Source of the DNA: Acidobacteriota bacterium
GTDB lineage: Bacteria; Acidobacteriota; Vicinamibacteria; Vicinamibacterales; CAVVIG01
DNA length: 64,000 nt
Direction: 5' to 3'
Assembly (NCBI GenBank): GCA_020850715.1
Contig: JADZED010000027.1
Span: 124,001 to 188,000, forward strand
Shown: positions 9,323-18,551 of the stretch, piece by piece
Numbering within the stretch: the stretch's first letter is position 1
Layout of the letters: each line of letters begins with the position of its first letter
The notes under the pieces: generated by a model
Told to the model about the DNA's origin: nothing
Database searches by the model: none
Seen by the model: only the letters and a program-made list of their open reading frames with translations
Program-made: the position numbers and the translations under genes

Positions 9323-10270
9323 ATGAGGGAGGCGATCGATCGCGGCGGCGGCGTACCGCTCGTGCTGGTGCCCGGGATCCAGGGGCGGTGGGAGTACGTG
9401 CGCCCGGCGATCGACGCGCTCTCCTCCCGCTTCCGCGTAATCGCCTTCTCGCTCGCCGGCGCTTCACCGTTCGCGCGGCCGGCCGCGGACAGGCCTGCGC
9501 CGGACCGTCCCTGGTTTCGGCGCAATGCGCCAGACGATCGCGGCAGGCGTGAGGGCCTGCGCGACGACAGGCTCGACGACCGCGGCGAACCTGAAGGCCT
9601 GCCCGACATGCCAGGCGAGCGCGCGCTGACCAAGGACGCCGCCGGGGTCGCGCGGGTCCTGGACGATCGCGGCATCGATCGTGCCGTCGTCTGCGGCATC
9701 TCGTTCGGCGGCCTCGTCGCACTGCGCTTCGCGGCCATGCACCCGGATCGCACGATTGCCCTCGTGCTGGCGTCGACGCCGGGACCATCGTTTCGGCTCC
9801 ACCCGCGGCATCGGCTCTACGCGCGGCTGCCGTGGCTGTGCGGCCCGCTCTTCCTGGCCGAATCGCCCTGGCGCCTGCGCGCCGAGATCTGTCGCGCGCT
9901 GCCGCGCTGGCCCGATCGGCTGCGCTTCTCGGCCTGGCAGCTGGGCACAATCGCGGCGGCGCCGCTCTCGCTCGGGCAGATGGCGCGGCGCGCCGGCAGC
10001 ATCGAGAGCGCGGACCCTCGGGCCGACGCACGTGCGGTCTCCGCGCCGACGCTGATCGTCACGGGCGAGCCGGGCCTCGACCGCGTCGTGCCCGTCTCGG
10101 GCACCCTCGAGTACGCGACACTGGTACGGGACGCGCGCGCCGTCGTGCAGCCCGATACGGGACATCTCGGCTCGATCACCCGGCCCGGGGCGTTCGCGTC
10201 GCTCGTCGGCCGCTTCGTCGACGATGTGCGGCAGCGGTCCGGCACGCGCCGGCAGGGGCGCGCGTCGTGA
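9323..10270 (+). CDS. alpha/beta hydrolase with a charged insert
   Basis: A 315-residue alpha/beta hydrolase. The nucleophile elbow is GISFGG near residue 130, the acid lies in the VTGEPGLDRVV region, and the His is in DTGHLGSI. It could hydrolyse an ester or a CoA thioester within fatty-acid degradation. Residues about 50-98 are an Arg/Asp/Pro-rich insert that breaks the usual distance between the early beta strands and the nucleophile. It starts 18 bases after fadN and its stop overlaps the next start by one base (TGATG). Confidence 0.75.
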   Translation: MREAIDRGGGVPLVLVPGIQGRWEYVRPAIDALSSRFRVIAFSLAGASPFARPAADRPAPDRPWFRRNAPDDRGRREGLRDDRLDDRGEPEGLPDMPGERALTKDAAGVARVLDDRGIDRAVVCGISFGGLVALRFAAMHPDRTIALVLASTPGPSFRLHPRHRLYARLPWLCGPLFLAESPWRLRAEICRALPRWPDRLRFSAWQLGTIAAAPLSLGQMARRAGSIESADPRADARAVSAPTLIVTGEPGLDRVVPVSGTLEYATLVRDARAVVQPDTGHLGSITRPGAFASLVGRFVDDVRQRSGTRRQGRAS

Positions 10271-10938
10271 TGCTCGTCGAAATCGACGGTCCGGCCGGCC
10301 GGCTCGAAGCCCGCCTGGATCTCCCGCCGGAGGTGCGCGGGGTCGGCGGCGACGGGCAGCTTGCGCAGGCGGCGCCGTCGGGACCGCGCGCGGCGGTGGT
10401 CCTTGCGCACCCGCACCCGAAGCTCGGCGGGACCATGCACACGAAGGCCGTGTATCAGGCGGCCAAGGCGCTGACGCGGATCGGCTGCGCCGCGCTCCGC
10501 TTCAACTTCCGCGGCGTCGGCGCCAGCGCCGGCAGCTACGCCGATGGCCCTGGCGAGATGGACGACTGCCGCGCCGCCCTCGACTTCGTGCGCCGGCGGT
10601 TTCCGGACGCGCATCTCTGGTGCGGCGGCATGTCGTTCGGCGCGTGGATCGGGCTCACGGCCGGCGTGCAGGATCCGCGGGTGTCGGCGCTCATCGGCAT
10701 CGCGTCGCCGGTCACGCGCTACGATTTCGAGATGGTGCGCGCGAGCGCGAAGCCGAAGTTCTTCGTCCACGGCGAATTCGACGACATCTGCCCGCTGAGG
10801 GACATGAAGGCGTTCTACGCGCGCGCGGCCGATCCGAAAGAGCTCGTCGTCATCGAAGCGGCCGATCACCTGTTCGACGGCAAGGTGGGCGAGGTCGGCG
10901 ACGCCGTCGAAGACCTCCTGGGAGACTGGAATGGCTGA
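10270..10938 (+). CDS. alpha/beta hydrolase, HPHP-GG type
   Basis: A 222-residue hydrolase of the small family that begins its fold with a VVLAHPHPKLGGTMHTK motif, followed by LRFNFRGVGASAG and a GGMSFGAW nucleophile elbow. The acid is in HGEFDDICPL and the His in EAADHLFDGK. The substrate is unknown. The gene lies between fadN and fadA and overlaps both neighbours (1 base upstream, 8 bases with fadA), so a role in acyl-ester or acyl-CoA turnover is likely. I chose the ATG at 10270; a GTG one codon earlier is possible. Confidence 0.8.
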   Translation: MLVEIDGPAGRLEARLDLPPEVRGVGGDGQLAQAAPSGPRAAVVLAHPHPKLGGTMHTKAVYQAAKALTRIGCAALRFNFRGVGASAGSYADGPGEMDDCRAALDFVRRRFPDAHLWCGGMSFGAWIGLTAGVQDPRVSALIGIASPVTRYDFEMVRASAKPKFFVHGEFDDICPLRDMKAFYARAADPKELVVIEAADHLFDGKVGEVGDAVEDLLGDWNG

Positions 10939-12115
10939 GGCGTTCATCGTGTCGGCCGCGCGCACGGCGGTCGGAAAGGCGCCCGGCGGCACGCTGCGCG
11001 GGACGCGCCCCGACGATCTCGCGGCGGCGGCGATCGGCGAGGCGCTGCGGCGCGCGCCCGGCATCGAGCCTGGCGACATCGAAGACGTCATCCTCGGCTG
11101 TGCGATGCCGGAGGCCGAGCAGGGGCTGAACGTGGCCCGCATTGCCAGCCTGCGGGCCGGTCTTCCATCGAGCGTCTCGGCCGTTACCGTCAACCGGTTC
11201 TGCGCGTCGGGTCTCCAGGCGATTGCGTTCGCCGTCGAGCGGATCCGGAGCGGGTCGGCGTCGGCCATCGTCGCCGGCGGCACCGAATCGATGAGCATGG
11301 TCCCGATGGGCGGCAACAAGTTCGCGCCCAATCCGACGCTGGCCGATGTCCATCCCGACGTGTACCTCAGCACGGGGCTCGTCGCCGAGAACCACTGCCG
11401 CGAGGCGGGCATCACGCGCGAGCAGCAGGATGCATTCGCGCTGCGGAGCCACCAGCGGGCGGTCGCCGCGATTGCCGCGGGCCGTTTCGCCGACGAGATC
11501 GTGGCGGTCGAGGCGAGGCTCGTCGATCCGGTCGTGGACGGCGCGGCCGGACCGGCGACGCGCGAGGTGACGTTCGCCGTCGACGAAGGTCCGCGGCCAG
11601 ACACGTCGCTCGACGCGCTCGCGAAGCTGAGGCCGGCCTTCCGCGTCGGCGGAAGCGTGACCGCCGGCAACTCGTCGCAGACCAGCGACGGCGCGGCGGC
11701 CGTGGTCGTCGCCTCCGCCGAGCTCGTCCGCGAGCGTGGCTGTTCGCCGATGGGCCGGCTGGTCGCGTATGCGACGGCGGGAGTCGAGCCGGAGCGCTTC
11801 GGCATCGGCCCGGTGCCGGCCATGCGGAAGGCGTTGAAGCTGGCCGGGCTCACGCTCGATCGGATCGACCTCATCGAGCTGAACGAGGCATTTGCCGCCC
11901 AGGTGCTGGCGTGCCTGAAGGAGATGCCGCTCGATCCCGAGCGGCTCAACGTCAACGGCGGCGCCATCGCGCTCGGCCATCCGCTGGGGTGCACCGGCGC
12001 CCGGCTCACGACGTCGCTGCTCTACGAGATGCGGCGGCGCGGCGCGCGGTTCGGAATGGTCACCATGTGCGTCGGAGGCGGCATGGGCGCCGCCGGCATC
12101 ATCGAGAGACTCTGA
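10931..12115 (+). CDS. fadA: acetyl-CoA acyltransferase (thiolase)
   Basis: A 394-residue thiolase of normal family length. The acyl-accepting Cys is in VNRFCASGLQ (about residue 93), the His in GGAIALGHPLGCTGAR and the second Cys in MCVGGGMGAAG. It cleaves 3-ketoacyl-CoA to acetyl-CoA and a shortened acyl-CoA, the last step after FadN. It overlaps the upstream hydrolase by 8 bases and ends one base before the fadE start. Confidence 0.93.
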   Translation: MAEAFIVSAARTAVGKAPGGTLRGTRPDDLAAAAIGEALRRAPGIEPGDIEDVILGCAMPEAEQGLNVARIASLRAGLPSSVSAVTVNRFCASGLQAIAFAVERIRSGSASAIVAGGTESMSMVPMGGNKFAPNPTLADVHPDVYLSTGLVAENHCREAGITREQQDAFALRSHQRAVAAIAAGRFADEIVAVEARLVDPVVDGAAGPATREVTFAVDEGPRPDTSLDALAKLRPAFRVGGSVTAGNSSQTSDGAAAVVVASAELVRERGCSPMGRLVAYATAGVEPERFGIGPVPAMRKALKLAGLTLDRIDLIELNEAFAAQVLACLKEMPLDPERLNVNGGAIALGHPLGCTGARLTTSLLYEMRRRGARFGMVTMCVGGGMGAAGIIERL

Positions 12116-12116
12116 C

Positions 12117-13901
12117 ATGACTGGCGCGACGACATCCGATTCGCAGACCACGCTGCGCGGCGGCGAGTGGCTCCTGACGCCCGCGATGGCCGGCGCCGTG
12201 ACGACGCCGGAGACGCTCACCGACGAACAGCGGCTCATCGGCCGCACCGCCTCCGAGCTGGTCGACAGGGAGATCGTCCCGCGCATCGAGAGCCTCGAGC
12301 AGAAGGACTGGGCGCTCGCGCGCGCGCTGATGCGCCGCGCCGGCGAGCTGGGGCTGCTCGGCGTCGACGTCGCCGAGGCGTACGGCGGCGCCGGCCTGGA
12401 CAAGGTCGGCTCGCTCATCGTCAGCGAGCGGCTGGCGCGGTCGGCGTCGTTCGGCGCCACCTTCGGCGCGCACACCAACCTCACCGTCGTGCCGATCTTC
12501 CTCTTCGGGACCGAGGCGCAGAAGCAGAAGTACCTGCCGCGGCTGCTCGACGCCGGGCTGATCGGCGCCTACGGGCTGAGCGAGACCGGATCCGGATCCG
12601 ACGCGCTCGGCGCGCGGACGACCGCCGCCCGGCAGGCCGACGGCGGCTTCGTGCTGAACGGCGAGAAGATGTGGATCACCAACGGCGGGTTCGCCGATCT
12701 GTTCGTCGTGTTCGCGAAGGTCGACGGCGAGCACTTCACGGCGTTCCTCGTGGAGCGGGCGGCGGGCGTGAAGAGCGGCCACGAAGAGCGCAAGATGGGG
12801 CTGCACGGATCGTCGACCACCGCGCTGATCTTCCAGGACGTGAAGATCCCGGCCGACAGCGTGCTCGGCGAAGTCGGCAAGGGCCATCGGGTCGCGTTCA
12901 ACGTCCTCAACTTCGCGCGCTTCAAGCTGGGCGCGGCCTGCGAAGGCGGGTCGCACCAGGCCATCCGCGAATCGGCCAGGTACGCCGCCGAGCGTCGGCA
13001 GTTCGGGCAGCCGATCGCGTCCTTCGGCGCCATCAAGCACAAGATCGGCGAGATGGCGGTCCGCACGTATGCGATGGAGAGCCTGCTGTACCGCATCGCC
13101 GGGCAGGTCGATCGGCGGATTGCGGCGCTGCCCCACGACGGGCGGGAGGGGGCGGCGGCGGTGGCCGCGTTCGAGGAGTACGCCGTCGAGGCGTCGATCG
13201 CCAAGGTCGCCTGCAGCGAGGCGCTGAACTTCGTCCTCGACGAGAACATCCAGATCCATGGCGGCAACGGCTACGTGCGCGACTACCCGGCCGAGCGGCA
13301 CTTCCGCGACGCGCGGGTGAACCGCATCTTCGAGGGGACCAACGAGATCAACCGGCTGCTGATCCCGGGCATGCTGGCCCGGCGCGCCGTCAAGGGCGAG
13401 CTGCCGCTCGTCGCGGCCGCGAAAGCGCTGCGCGACGAGCTGCTCGGGCCGCCGGCGCCGCCGGACCCCTCCGACATCCCGCTCGCCGCGGAACGCCGCG
13501 CCGTCGACGCCATGAAGAAGACGGCGCTGATGGTGCTCGGGACCGCGATGCAGACCTTCGCGGCGACGCTGGCGGACGAGCAGGAGGTGCTGATGCACAC
13601 GGCCGACATCCTGATCGACGCCTTCGCGGCCGAGAGCGCGCTGCTGCGCGCCGCCGCGGCGCACGGCGCAAGCTCGGCCCTTCACGAGGCGGCGGCCCGG
13701 GTCTTCGTCAACGACGCCGCGATGCGGATCGACGCCTCGGCCCGGCAGGCGCTGGCCGCAATGGCCGGCGGCGATGCCCTCCGGACGCTCCTGGCGGCGC
13801 TCCGGCGGCTCTCGAAGGCCGTGCCCGTCAACACGGTTGCGCTCCGCCGGCGGCTGGCGGATGAAACTGTCGCCCGCGGGGGTTATCCTTTTGTGAGTTG
13901 A
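12117..13901 (+). CDS. fadE: acyl-CoA dehydrogenase
   Basis: A 594-residue FAD enzyme of the long (VLCAD-like) class found with fadN and fadA. The FAD-binding part has AYGLSETGSGSDA and MWITNGGFAD. The catalytic Glu region is IFEGTNEINRLL (about residue 405). A C-terminal helical domain of about 170 residues follows, as in Bacillus FadE. It oxidises acyl-CoA to trans-2-enoyl-CoA and feeds electrons to ETF, whose genes are not in this window. Its TGA overlaps the TTG start of the next gene. Confidence 0.92.
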   Translation: MTGATTSDSQTTLRGGEWLLTPAMAGAVTTPETLTDEQRLIGRTASELVDREIVPRIESLEQKDWALARALMRRAGELGLLGVDVAEAYGGAGLDKVGSLIVSERLARSASFGATFGAHTNLTVVPIFLFGTEAQKQKYLPRLLDAGLIGAYGLSETGSGSDALGARTTAARQADGGFVLNGEKMWITNGGFADLFVVFAKVDGEHFTAFLVERAAGVKSGHEERKMGLHGSSTTALIFQDVKIPADSVLGEVGKGHRVAFNVLNFARFKLGAACEGGSHQAIRESARYAAERRQFGQPIASFGAIKHKIGEMAVRTYAMESLLYRIAGQVDRRIAALPHDGREGAAAVAAFEEYAVEASIAKVACSEALNFVLDENIQIHGGNGYVRDYPAERHFRDARVNRIFEGTNEINRLLIPGMLARRAVKGELPLVAAAKALRDELLGPPAPPDPSDIPLAAERRAVDAMKKTALMVLGTAMQTFAATLADEQEVLMHTADILIDAFAAESALLRAAAAHGASSALHEAAARVFVNDAAMRIDASARQALAAMAGGDALRTLLAALRRLSKAVPVNTVALRRRLADETVARGGYPFVS

Positions 13902-14536
13902 CCATCAAGGCCGGGATCGCCGTGGAAACCCCGTTCGGGAGACGACTCGTCGCGCTGGCCGCGGCCGCCGCCGTGCTGGCCGCCGCCTGCAGCGGCAGGC
14001 CGCCGGAAAAGGGCGCCGGCTACGCCGCCGGGATCGCCGCCGATCGCGCGGCCAAGGACGCTGCGTTCATGGAGAACCCCGATCCGATCCCGGACGAGAA
14101 GAAGGCCGAGTTCCTCCCGCTGGCCTACTTCCCCATCGACCCCGACTACGCGGTCCCCGCGGCGCTCGCGCCGTCGGACGACGCCACGGTGGTCGAGATG
14201 CCGACCTCCACGGGCACCATCCGCAAGCTGCGCCGCGCCGGCATGCTCGAGTTCGTGCTCAAGGGGCAGCCGCTCGCGCTCATGGCGTTCGTGGAGCCGG
14301 GGGCGAACACGCTGTTCGTGCCCTTCAGCGACATGACGAGCGGCACCGAGACCTACGCCGCCGGACGGTTCATGGATCTCGCGCCCACGGCCAACAACGT
14401 GTACGTCGTGGACTTCAACAAGGCCTACATTCCCTACTGCTATTACAACTTCACCTACGAGTGCCCGTACCCGCCTCCGGAGAACCGCCTCGACATCCCG
14501 ATCCGCGCCGGCGAGCGGATGAAGAAGCGCGGATGA
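13898..14536 (+). CDS. DUF1684 lipoprotein
   Basis: A 212-residue protein with the full DUF1684 pattern: AAKDAAFMENPDPIP early, FLPLAYFPIDPDYAVPA, LFVPFSDMTSGTETYAAGR and a C-terminal DFNKAYIPYCYYN followed by CPYPPPENRLDIPI. A lipoprotein-like signal ends at Cys 31 (VLAAACS). The function of the family is not known. The start is TTG at 13898; a TATCCT box at 13884-13889 lies 8 bases upstream, inside the end of fadE, so the gene may have its own leaderless promoter. Confidence 0.78.
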   Translation: MTIKAGIAVETPFGRRLVALAAAAAVLAAACSGRPPEKGAGYAAGIAADRAAKDAAFMENPDPIPDEKKAEFLPLAYFPIDPDYAVPAALAPSDDATVVEMPTSTGTIRKLRRAGMLEFVLKGQPLALMAFVEPGANTLFVPFSDMTSGTETYAAGRFMDLAPTANNVYVVDFNKAYIPYCYYNFTYECPYPPPENRLDIPIRAGERMKKRG

Positions 14537-14543
14537 TCGCGTA

Positions 14544-15221
14544 GTGCTGCGCGCGATTGTCTTCGACTTCGACGGCGTGATCGCCGACAGCGAGCCGCTC
14601 CATTTCGCCGCCTTCCGCGACATCCTGGCGGAGGAGGGGGTCGCGCTGACGCGCGACGACTACTATGCGCGCTACCTCGGCTTCGACGACCTGGAGATGT
14701 TGAGGGCGATCGGCGACGACCGCGGACGAGGATGGCCGCCCGGTGCGATCGATCGACTGGCGGCGCGCAAGGCCCGCCGCCTCGAAACGCTCGAGCGCGG
14801 CGGCTCGATCCTGTTTCCGGGCGCCGCCGAGGCGATCCTGCGGGCGTCGGCCGCCGTGCCAATCGCGATCGCGTCGGGCGCGCGCGGCGACGAGATCGAG
14901 CGGGTCCTCGAGCGCGAGCGCCTGCGCCGCTGCTTCCACGCGATCGTGGCGGCCGGGGACACGCCGGCGGGCAAGCCGGCTCCCGATCCTTACCTGCGTG
15001 CGGTGGCGCTGCTGGCGCCGGCGGCTGGCGGCGCGCTGGCGGCGCGCGAGTGCGTGGCCATCGAGGATTCACGGTGGGGCATCGAGTCGGCGCGCGGCGC
15101 GGGGTTGCGCACGGTCGGCGTCGCCAGCAGCTACGCGGCCGGAGAGCTCGGCGATCCCGACCTCGTCATCGGATCGGTGAAGGAGCTCGATCTGCGCGCG
15201 TTGGCGACCCTGTGCCGGTGA
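14544..15221 (+). CDS. HAD-superfamily phosphatase / beta-phosphoglucomutase-like
   Basis: A 225-residue HAD hydrolase. Motif I is DFDGVIADSEPLHF (nucleophile and acid Asp), motif II is ASGARG, motif III is GKPAPDPYLRA and motif IV is IEDSRWGIES. The cap resembles beta-phosphoglucomutase and phosphoglycolate phosphatase, so it acts on a small phosphate ester. It begins with GTG seven bases after the DUF1684 stop and is probably co-transcribed with that gene. Confidence 0.85.
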   Translation: MLRAIVFDFDGVIADSEPLHFAAFRDILAEEGVALTRDDYYARYLGFDDLEMLRAIGDDRGRGWPPGAIDRLAARKARRLETLERGGSILFPGAAEAILRASAAVPIAIASGARGDEIERVLERERLRRCFHAIVAAGDTPAGKPAPDPYLRAVALLAPAAGGALAARECVAIEDSRWGIESARGAGLRTVGVASSYAAGELGDPDLVIGSVKELDLRALATLCR

Positions 15222-15405
15222 ACCTCGCAGCTGCAACCCGCCGATCCAAGCAGTTGGAGCGGAGACACCGCGGATCCGTCGCGACTGCGCCCCCCTCTAC
15301 ACTTTCGATGCCGGCTTCCCGATAGTCTTTGTACCGGAGTGTGGCCGACACTGCGCCGCCTTCGGCAGGATTCGACGGCCTCGACTCATACCTTCAGGAG
15401 GACGG

Positions 15406-18333
15406 ATGCGGTCTCGTTGCGCAACCCTCGCGCTGCTGGCCCTGATTGCGGCAGGCGTCGACGCCCGCGCGCAGGTGCAGGGCGGCACGATTTCGGGGAC
15501 GGTCACCGATGAACAGGGAGGCCGGCTGCCCGGGGCGGTCGTCATCGCGCAGGGCCTGGACGCCACCTTGAGCATCAACGCCGATGCCGCGGGGGAGTAC
15601 CGGTTCCTGAACCTCGCGCCCGGCCCTTACAAGGTGAGCGCCGGCCTGAACGGCTTCACGACCGTCGTGCGCCACAACGTGATCGTGATGGTCGGGCGCA
15701 ACGTCGACCTGCCGATGAGCCTGCGGGTGGCGGTTGTCGCCGAGACGGTGACCGTCACCGGCGAGTCGCCGATGGTCGACCCGCTCCCGATCGGGACGGC
15801 GGTGAACTTCTCGGCCGACGAGCTCGAGAAGATTCCGACGTCTCGCGATCCCACGGCGCTGCTGCGCGCGGTTCCCGGCGTGCTCATCGATCGAATGAAC
15901 ATCGGCGGCAACGAGACCGGGCAGGCGGGCAACTTCGTCTCCAAGGCGACGCGCGCGCAGGATCAGGTCTGGACGCTCGACGGGGTGAACATCACCGATA
16001 TGGCGTCGACCTCCACGCCGACCTACTACAACTTCGACAATTTCGAGGAGATCCAGGTCTCGACGGCGGGCCAGGACGTGCGGCAGCCGACCGGCGGCCT
16101 CGGCATCAACCTCGTGATCAAGCGGGGGACCAACGCCTACCGCGGCAACGTGCGCGGCTACTATTCCGGCGAGCGGCTCGAGTCGGACAACACGCCGGCC
16201 GCGCTCAGGGATCTGGGCGTGCGGCACATCTGCCCGGCCGGCCTCGCCGGCTGCGTCGAGGCCGATCACAATCGCCGCATCAGCGACTACGGGTTCGAGG
16301 CCGGCGGACCGCTGGTCCGCGACAAGGCCTGGTTCTTCGGGTCCTACGCCGTGCAGGACATCCAGCTCGTGCGGCGGGCCGGCGCGCTGGTCGACAAGAC
16401 GCTGCTGAAGGATCCGAACCTCAAGATCAACTGGCACGCGACCGGGCGCGACATGGTCAGCTTCCTGTACTTCGACGGGTTCAAGATCAAGGACGGGCGG
16501 AGCCCCAACACCTTCGGGATCGCGAACGACGCCTTCACCGCCACGTTTCACCAGGACAACGCCTACAGCGCCGGACGGCCGCACGGCCTCTGGAAGATCG
16601 CCGATGATCGCACGTTCGGATCCACGCTGTTTGTCTCGGGTACCTTCGCCTACTACAACACCGGCTTTGTGCTCGAACCGGAGGGCGGGCTCGACATGCA
16701 GGCGGGCCGCAGCCTGGTGACCGCGAGCTCGTACGGGTCGTACTCAGAGAGCCGGAACGTCCGCCCGCAGAAGACCGTCACGGTGGACGCCAACGCGTTC
16801 CTGGCCGGCATGGGAACGTCGCACGATCTGAAGTTCGGCGCCGGCTTCCGGCGCGTCGACGCGTTCACGGGCACGCGATGGCCGGGCAACATGATTCTCG
16901 CCATCGAACAGGCGCGGGGCGACCTGCGGGCGCAGCTGTTCCGCCAGGGGTACGGCGGCAACCAGACCAGCTACTTCGACGCCTACGCCGCCGACAAGAT
17001 CTCGCGCGATCGCATGACGATCGATCTCGGCCTCCGCTTCGATCGCCAGGGCGGCAAGGCGCTCCCCAGCGCCACGCTGCCGAACGAGGCGTTCCCGCTG
17101 ATCGTGCCCGGCATCGAGTTTGCCGGATACGACGCGCCGTTCACCTGGCGCAACCTCTCGCCGCGGGCGGGCCTCAGCTACGCGCTGAACGAGAGCCGCC
17201 GGACCGTCGCGCGGCTGACCTATTCGCGCTTCGCCGGCCAGCTGCCGACCGGCATCGTCGGCATCGAGAATCCGACGTCGGTCGCCGGATCGGTCACCTA
17301 CCGCTGGACCGACCTGAACGCGGATCACTTCGCGCAGGCGGAGGAGGTCGATCTGACGCGGCAGGTGGGCAGCCCGGCGGGCGGATTCGACCCGGCCAAT
17401 CCGACTGCGGTCACCTCGTCGAGCCGGATCGATCCCGCCCTGCAGGCGCCAATCACCTCGAGCCTGGTGGCCGGGATCGAGCACGAACTGATGCCGGCGA
17501 TGGCGCTGCGCCTCGCTTACAGCTACAGTCGGACATCGCGGCTGTACGGCAATCTCGGATCCAACACCACGCCGCGCCGCGCGGTCGGGCTCGAGGATTA
17601 CGCGCCCGGGCCCGGGTTCAGCGGCACGCTGCCCGACGGGACGACCTACGACGTGCCGACCTACATCCCGAGCGCCGCGAAGATCGCTGCGGGCCCCTCG
17701 GGCTTTCTCACGACCACGATTCCAGACTTCTATACCGACTATCACGGCGTCGAGGCCGGACTGGTCAAGCGGCTGTCGAACCGGTGGATGGCGCAGGCCA
17801 ACATCGCCTGGAACAGCGCCCGGGAGCACTTCACGTCGGCCGCGGGGATGTACGACACGAACGGGAATCCGACCCGGACGCTCGCCGAGCCGCTGATCGA
17901 CGGCGGGCAGTTCGCGCCGCAGGTCGGCAACGTGTTCCCCAACGCCAAGTGGAGCCTGAACGCCAGCGGGATGTACGTCGCGCCGCACGAGGTCGAGATC
18001 AGCGCCAACGTGTACGGCCGGCAGGGGTTTCCATTCCCGCTGTTCCGCCCCGGGTCGGCGGCGGCGCTCGGCGCCGACGCGAGCCTCGCCGTGCTGGTGA
18101 CGCCGCGCATCGACTACTTCCGCTACCCCAATCTGTGGAACACCGACCTGCGGCTGGCGCGCACGTTCCGGGCGGGCCGCGCGAGCGTCCGGCTGATCGC
18201 CGACCTCTTCAACGCCTTCAACGCCGGCACGACGCTGGTCAAGGGCAACAACGTCACGGCCGCCAACCTGAACGTCATCACGCAGAACCTGAGCCCCCGG
18301 ATCGCCCGCTTCGGCGTGGTTGTCGGTTTCTGA
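15406..18333 (+). CDS. TonB-dependent receptor with carboxypeptidase-regulatory domain
   Basis: A 975-residue outer-membrane receptor of the Oar/acidobacterial type. It has a signal peptide (1-23), a carboxypeptidase-regulatory-like domain (about 27-105, with GGTISGTVTDEQGGRLPGA and GEYRFLNLAPGPYKV), a plug domain (about 120-230), then a large beta barrel ending in ARFGVVVGF, with the usual C-terminal aromatic. It imports large nutrients using TonB energy, or acts in surface adhesion; the ligand is unknown. Unlike many neighbours it has a strong SD, AGGAGG at 15396-15401, four bases before the ATG. It stands alone. The 184 bases upstream hold its leader and no clear sigma-70 boxes. Confidence 0.9.
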   Translation: MRSRCATLALLALIAAGVDARAQVQGGTISGTVTDEQGGRLPGAVVIAQGLDATLSINADAAGEYRFLNLAPGPYKVSAGLNGFTTVVRHNVIVMVGRNVDLPMSLRVAVVAETVTVTGESPMVDPLPIGTAVNFSADELEKIPTSRDPTALLRAVPGVLIDRMNIGGNETGQAGNFVSKATRAQDQVWTLDGVNITDMASTSTPTYYNFDNFEEIQVSTAGQDVRQPTGGLGINLVIKRGTNAYRGNVRGYYSGERLESDNTPAALRDLGVRHICPAGLAGCVEADHNRRISDYGFEAGGPLVRDKAWFFGSYAVQDIQLVRRAGALVDKTLLKDPNLKINWHATGRDMVSFLYFDGFKIKDGRSPNTFGIANDAFTATFHQDNAYSAGRPHGLWKIADDRTFGSTLFVSGTFAYYNTGFVLEPEGGLDMQAGRSLVTASSYGSYSESRNVRPQKTVTVDANAFLAGMGTSHDLKFGAGFRRVDAFTGTRWPGNMILAIEQARGDLRAQLFRQGYGGNQTSYFDAYAADKISRDRMTIDLGLRFDRQGGKALPSATLPNEAFPLIVPGIEFAGYDAPFTWRNLSPRAGLSYALNESRRTVARLTYSRFAGQLPTGIVGIENPTSVAGSVTYRWTDLNADHFAQAEEVDLTRQVGSPAGGFDPANPTAVTSSSRIDPALQAPITSSLVAGIEHELMPAMALRLAYSYSRTSRLYGNLGSNTTPRRAVGLEDYAPGPGFSGTLPDGTTYDVPTYIPSAAKIAAGPSGFLTTTIPDFYTDYHGVEAGLVKRLSNRWMAQANIAWNSAREHFTSAAGMYDTNGNPTRTLAEPLIDGGQFAPQVGNVFPNAKWSLNASGMYVAPHEVEISANVYGRQGFPFPLFRPGSAAALGADASLAVLVTPRIDYFRYPNLWNTDLRLARTFRAGRASVRLIADLFNAFNAGTTLVKGNNVTAANLNVITQNLSPRIARFGVVVGF

Positions 18334-18365
18334 CGCGTTCCCGGGCGCGGGCGCCGCACGCGGCG

Positions 18366-18389
18366 GCGCCGCGCGGGCGGGCGCGGCGC
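18366..18389. terminator. GC-rich hairpin after the TonB-dependent receptor
   Basis: A perfect 9-bp inverted repeat, GCGCCGCGC / GCGCGGCGC, with a 6-base loop, 32 bases after the receptor stop. There is no T-run, so it may slow or protect the mRNA end rather than act as a classic intrinsic terminator. A second, imperfect TTCG-loop hairpin at 18484-18501 lies where transcripts of the convergent glycosylase gene would end. Confidence 0.45.
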
Positions 18390-18551
18390 TCCGCGACTGA
18401 TGCCACGATCCACTGGGACGGGACACTAGCGGCTCTCAGGCCGTGCAGGCCATCGGGCCGGCGGCGCTCGGGGGGTGGAGCGCGCAGGCCTTCGGACCTG
18501 CCGCAGCGGAGATCCAGTGGTCGGCCCTCCGTCGGCGGGATCGGAGAGGCC

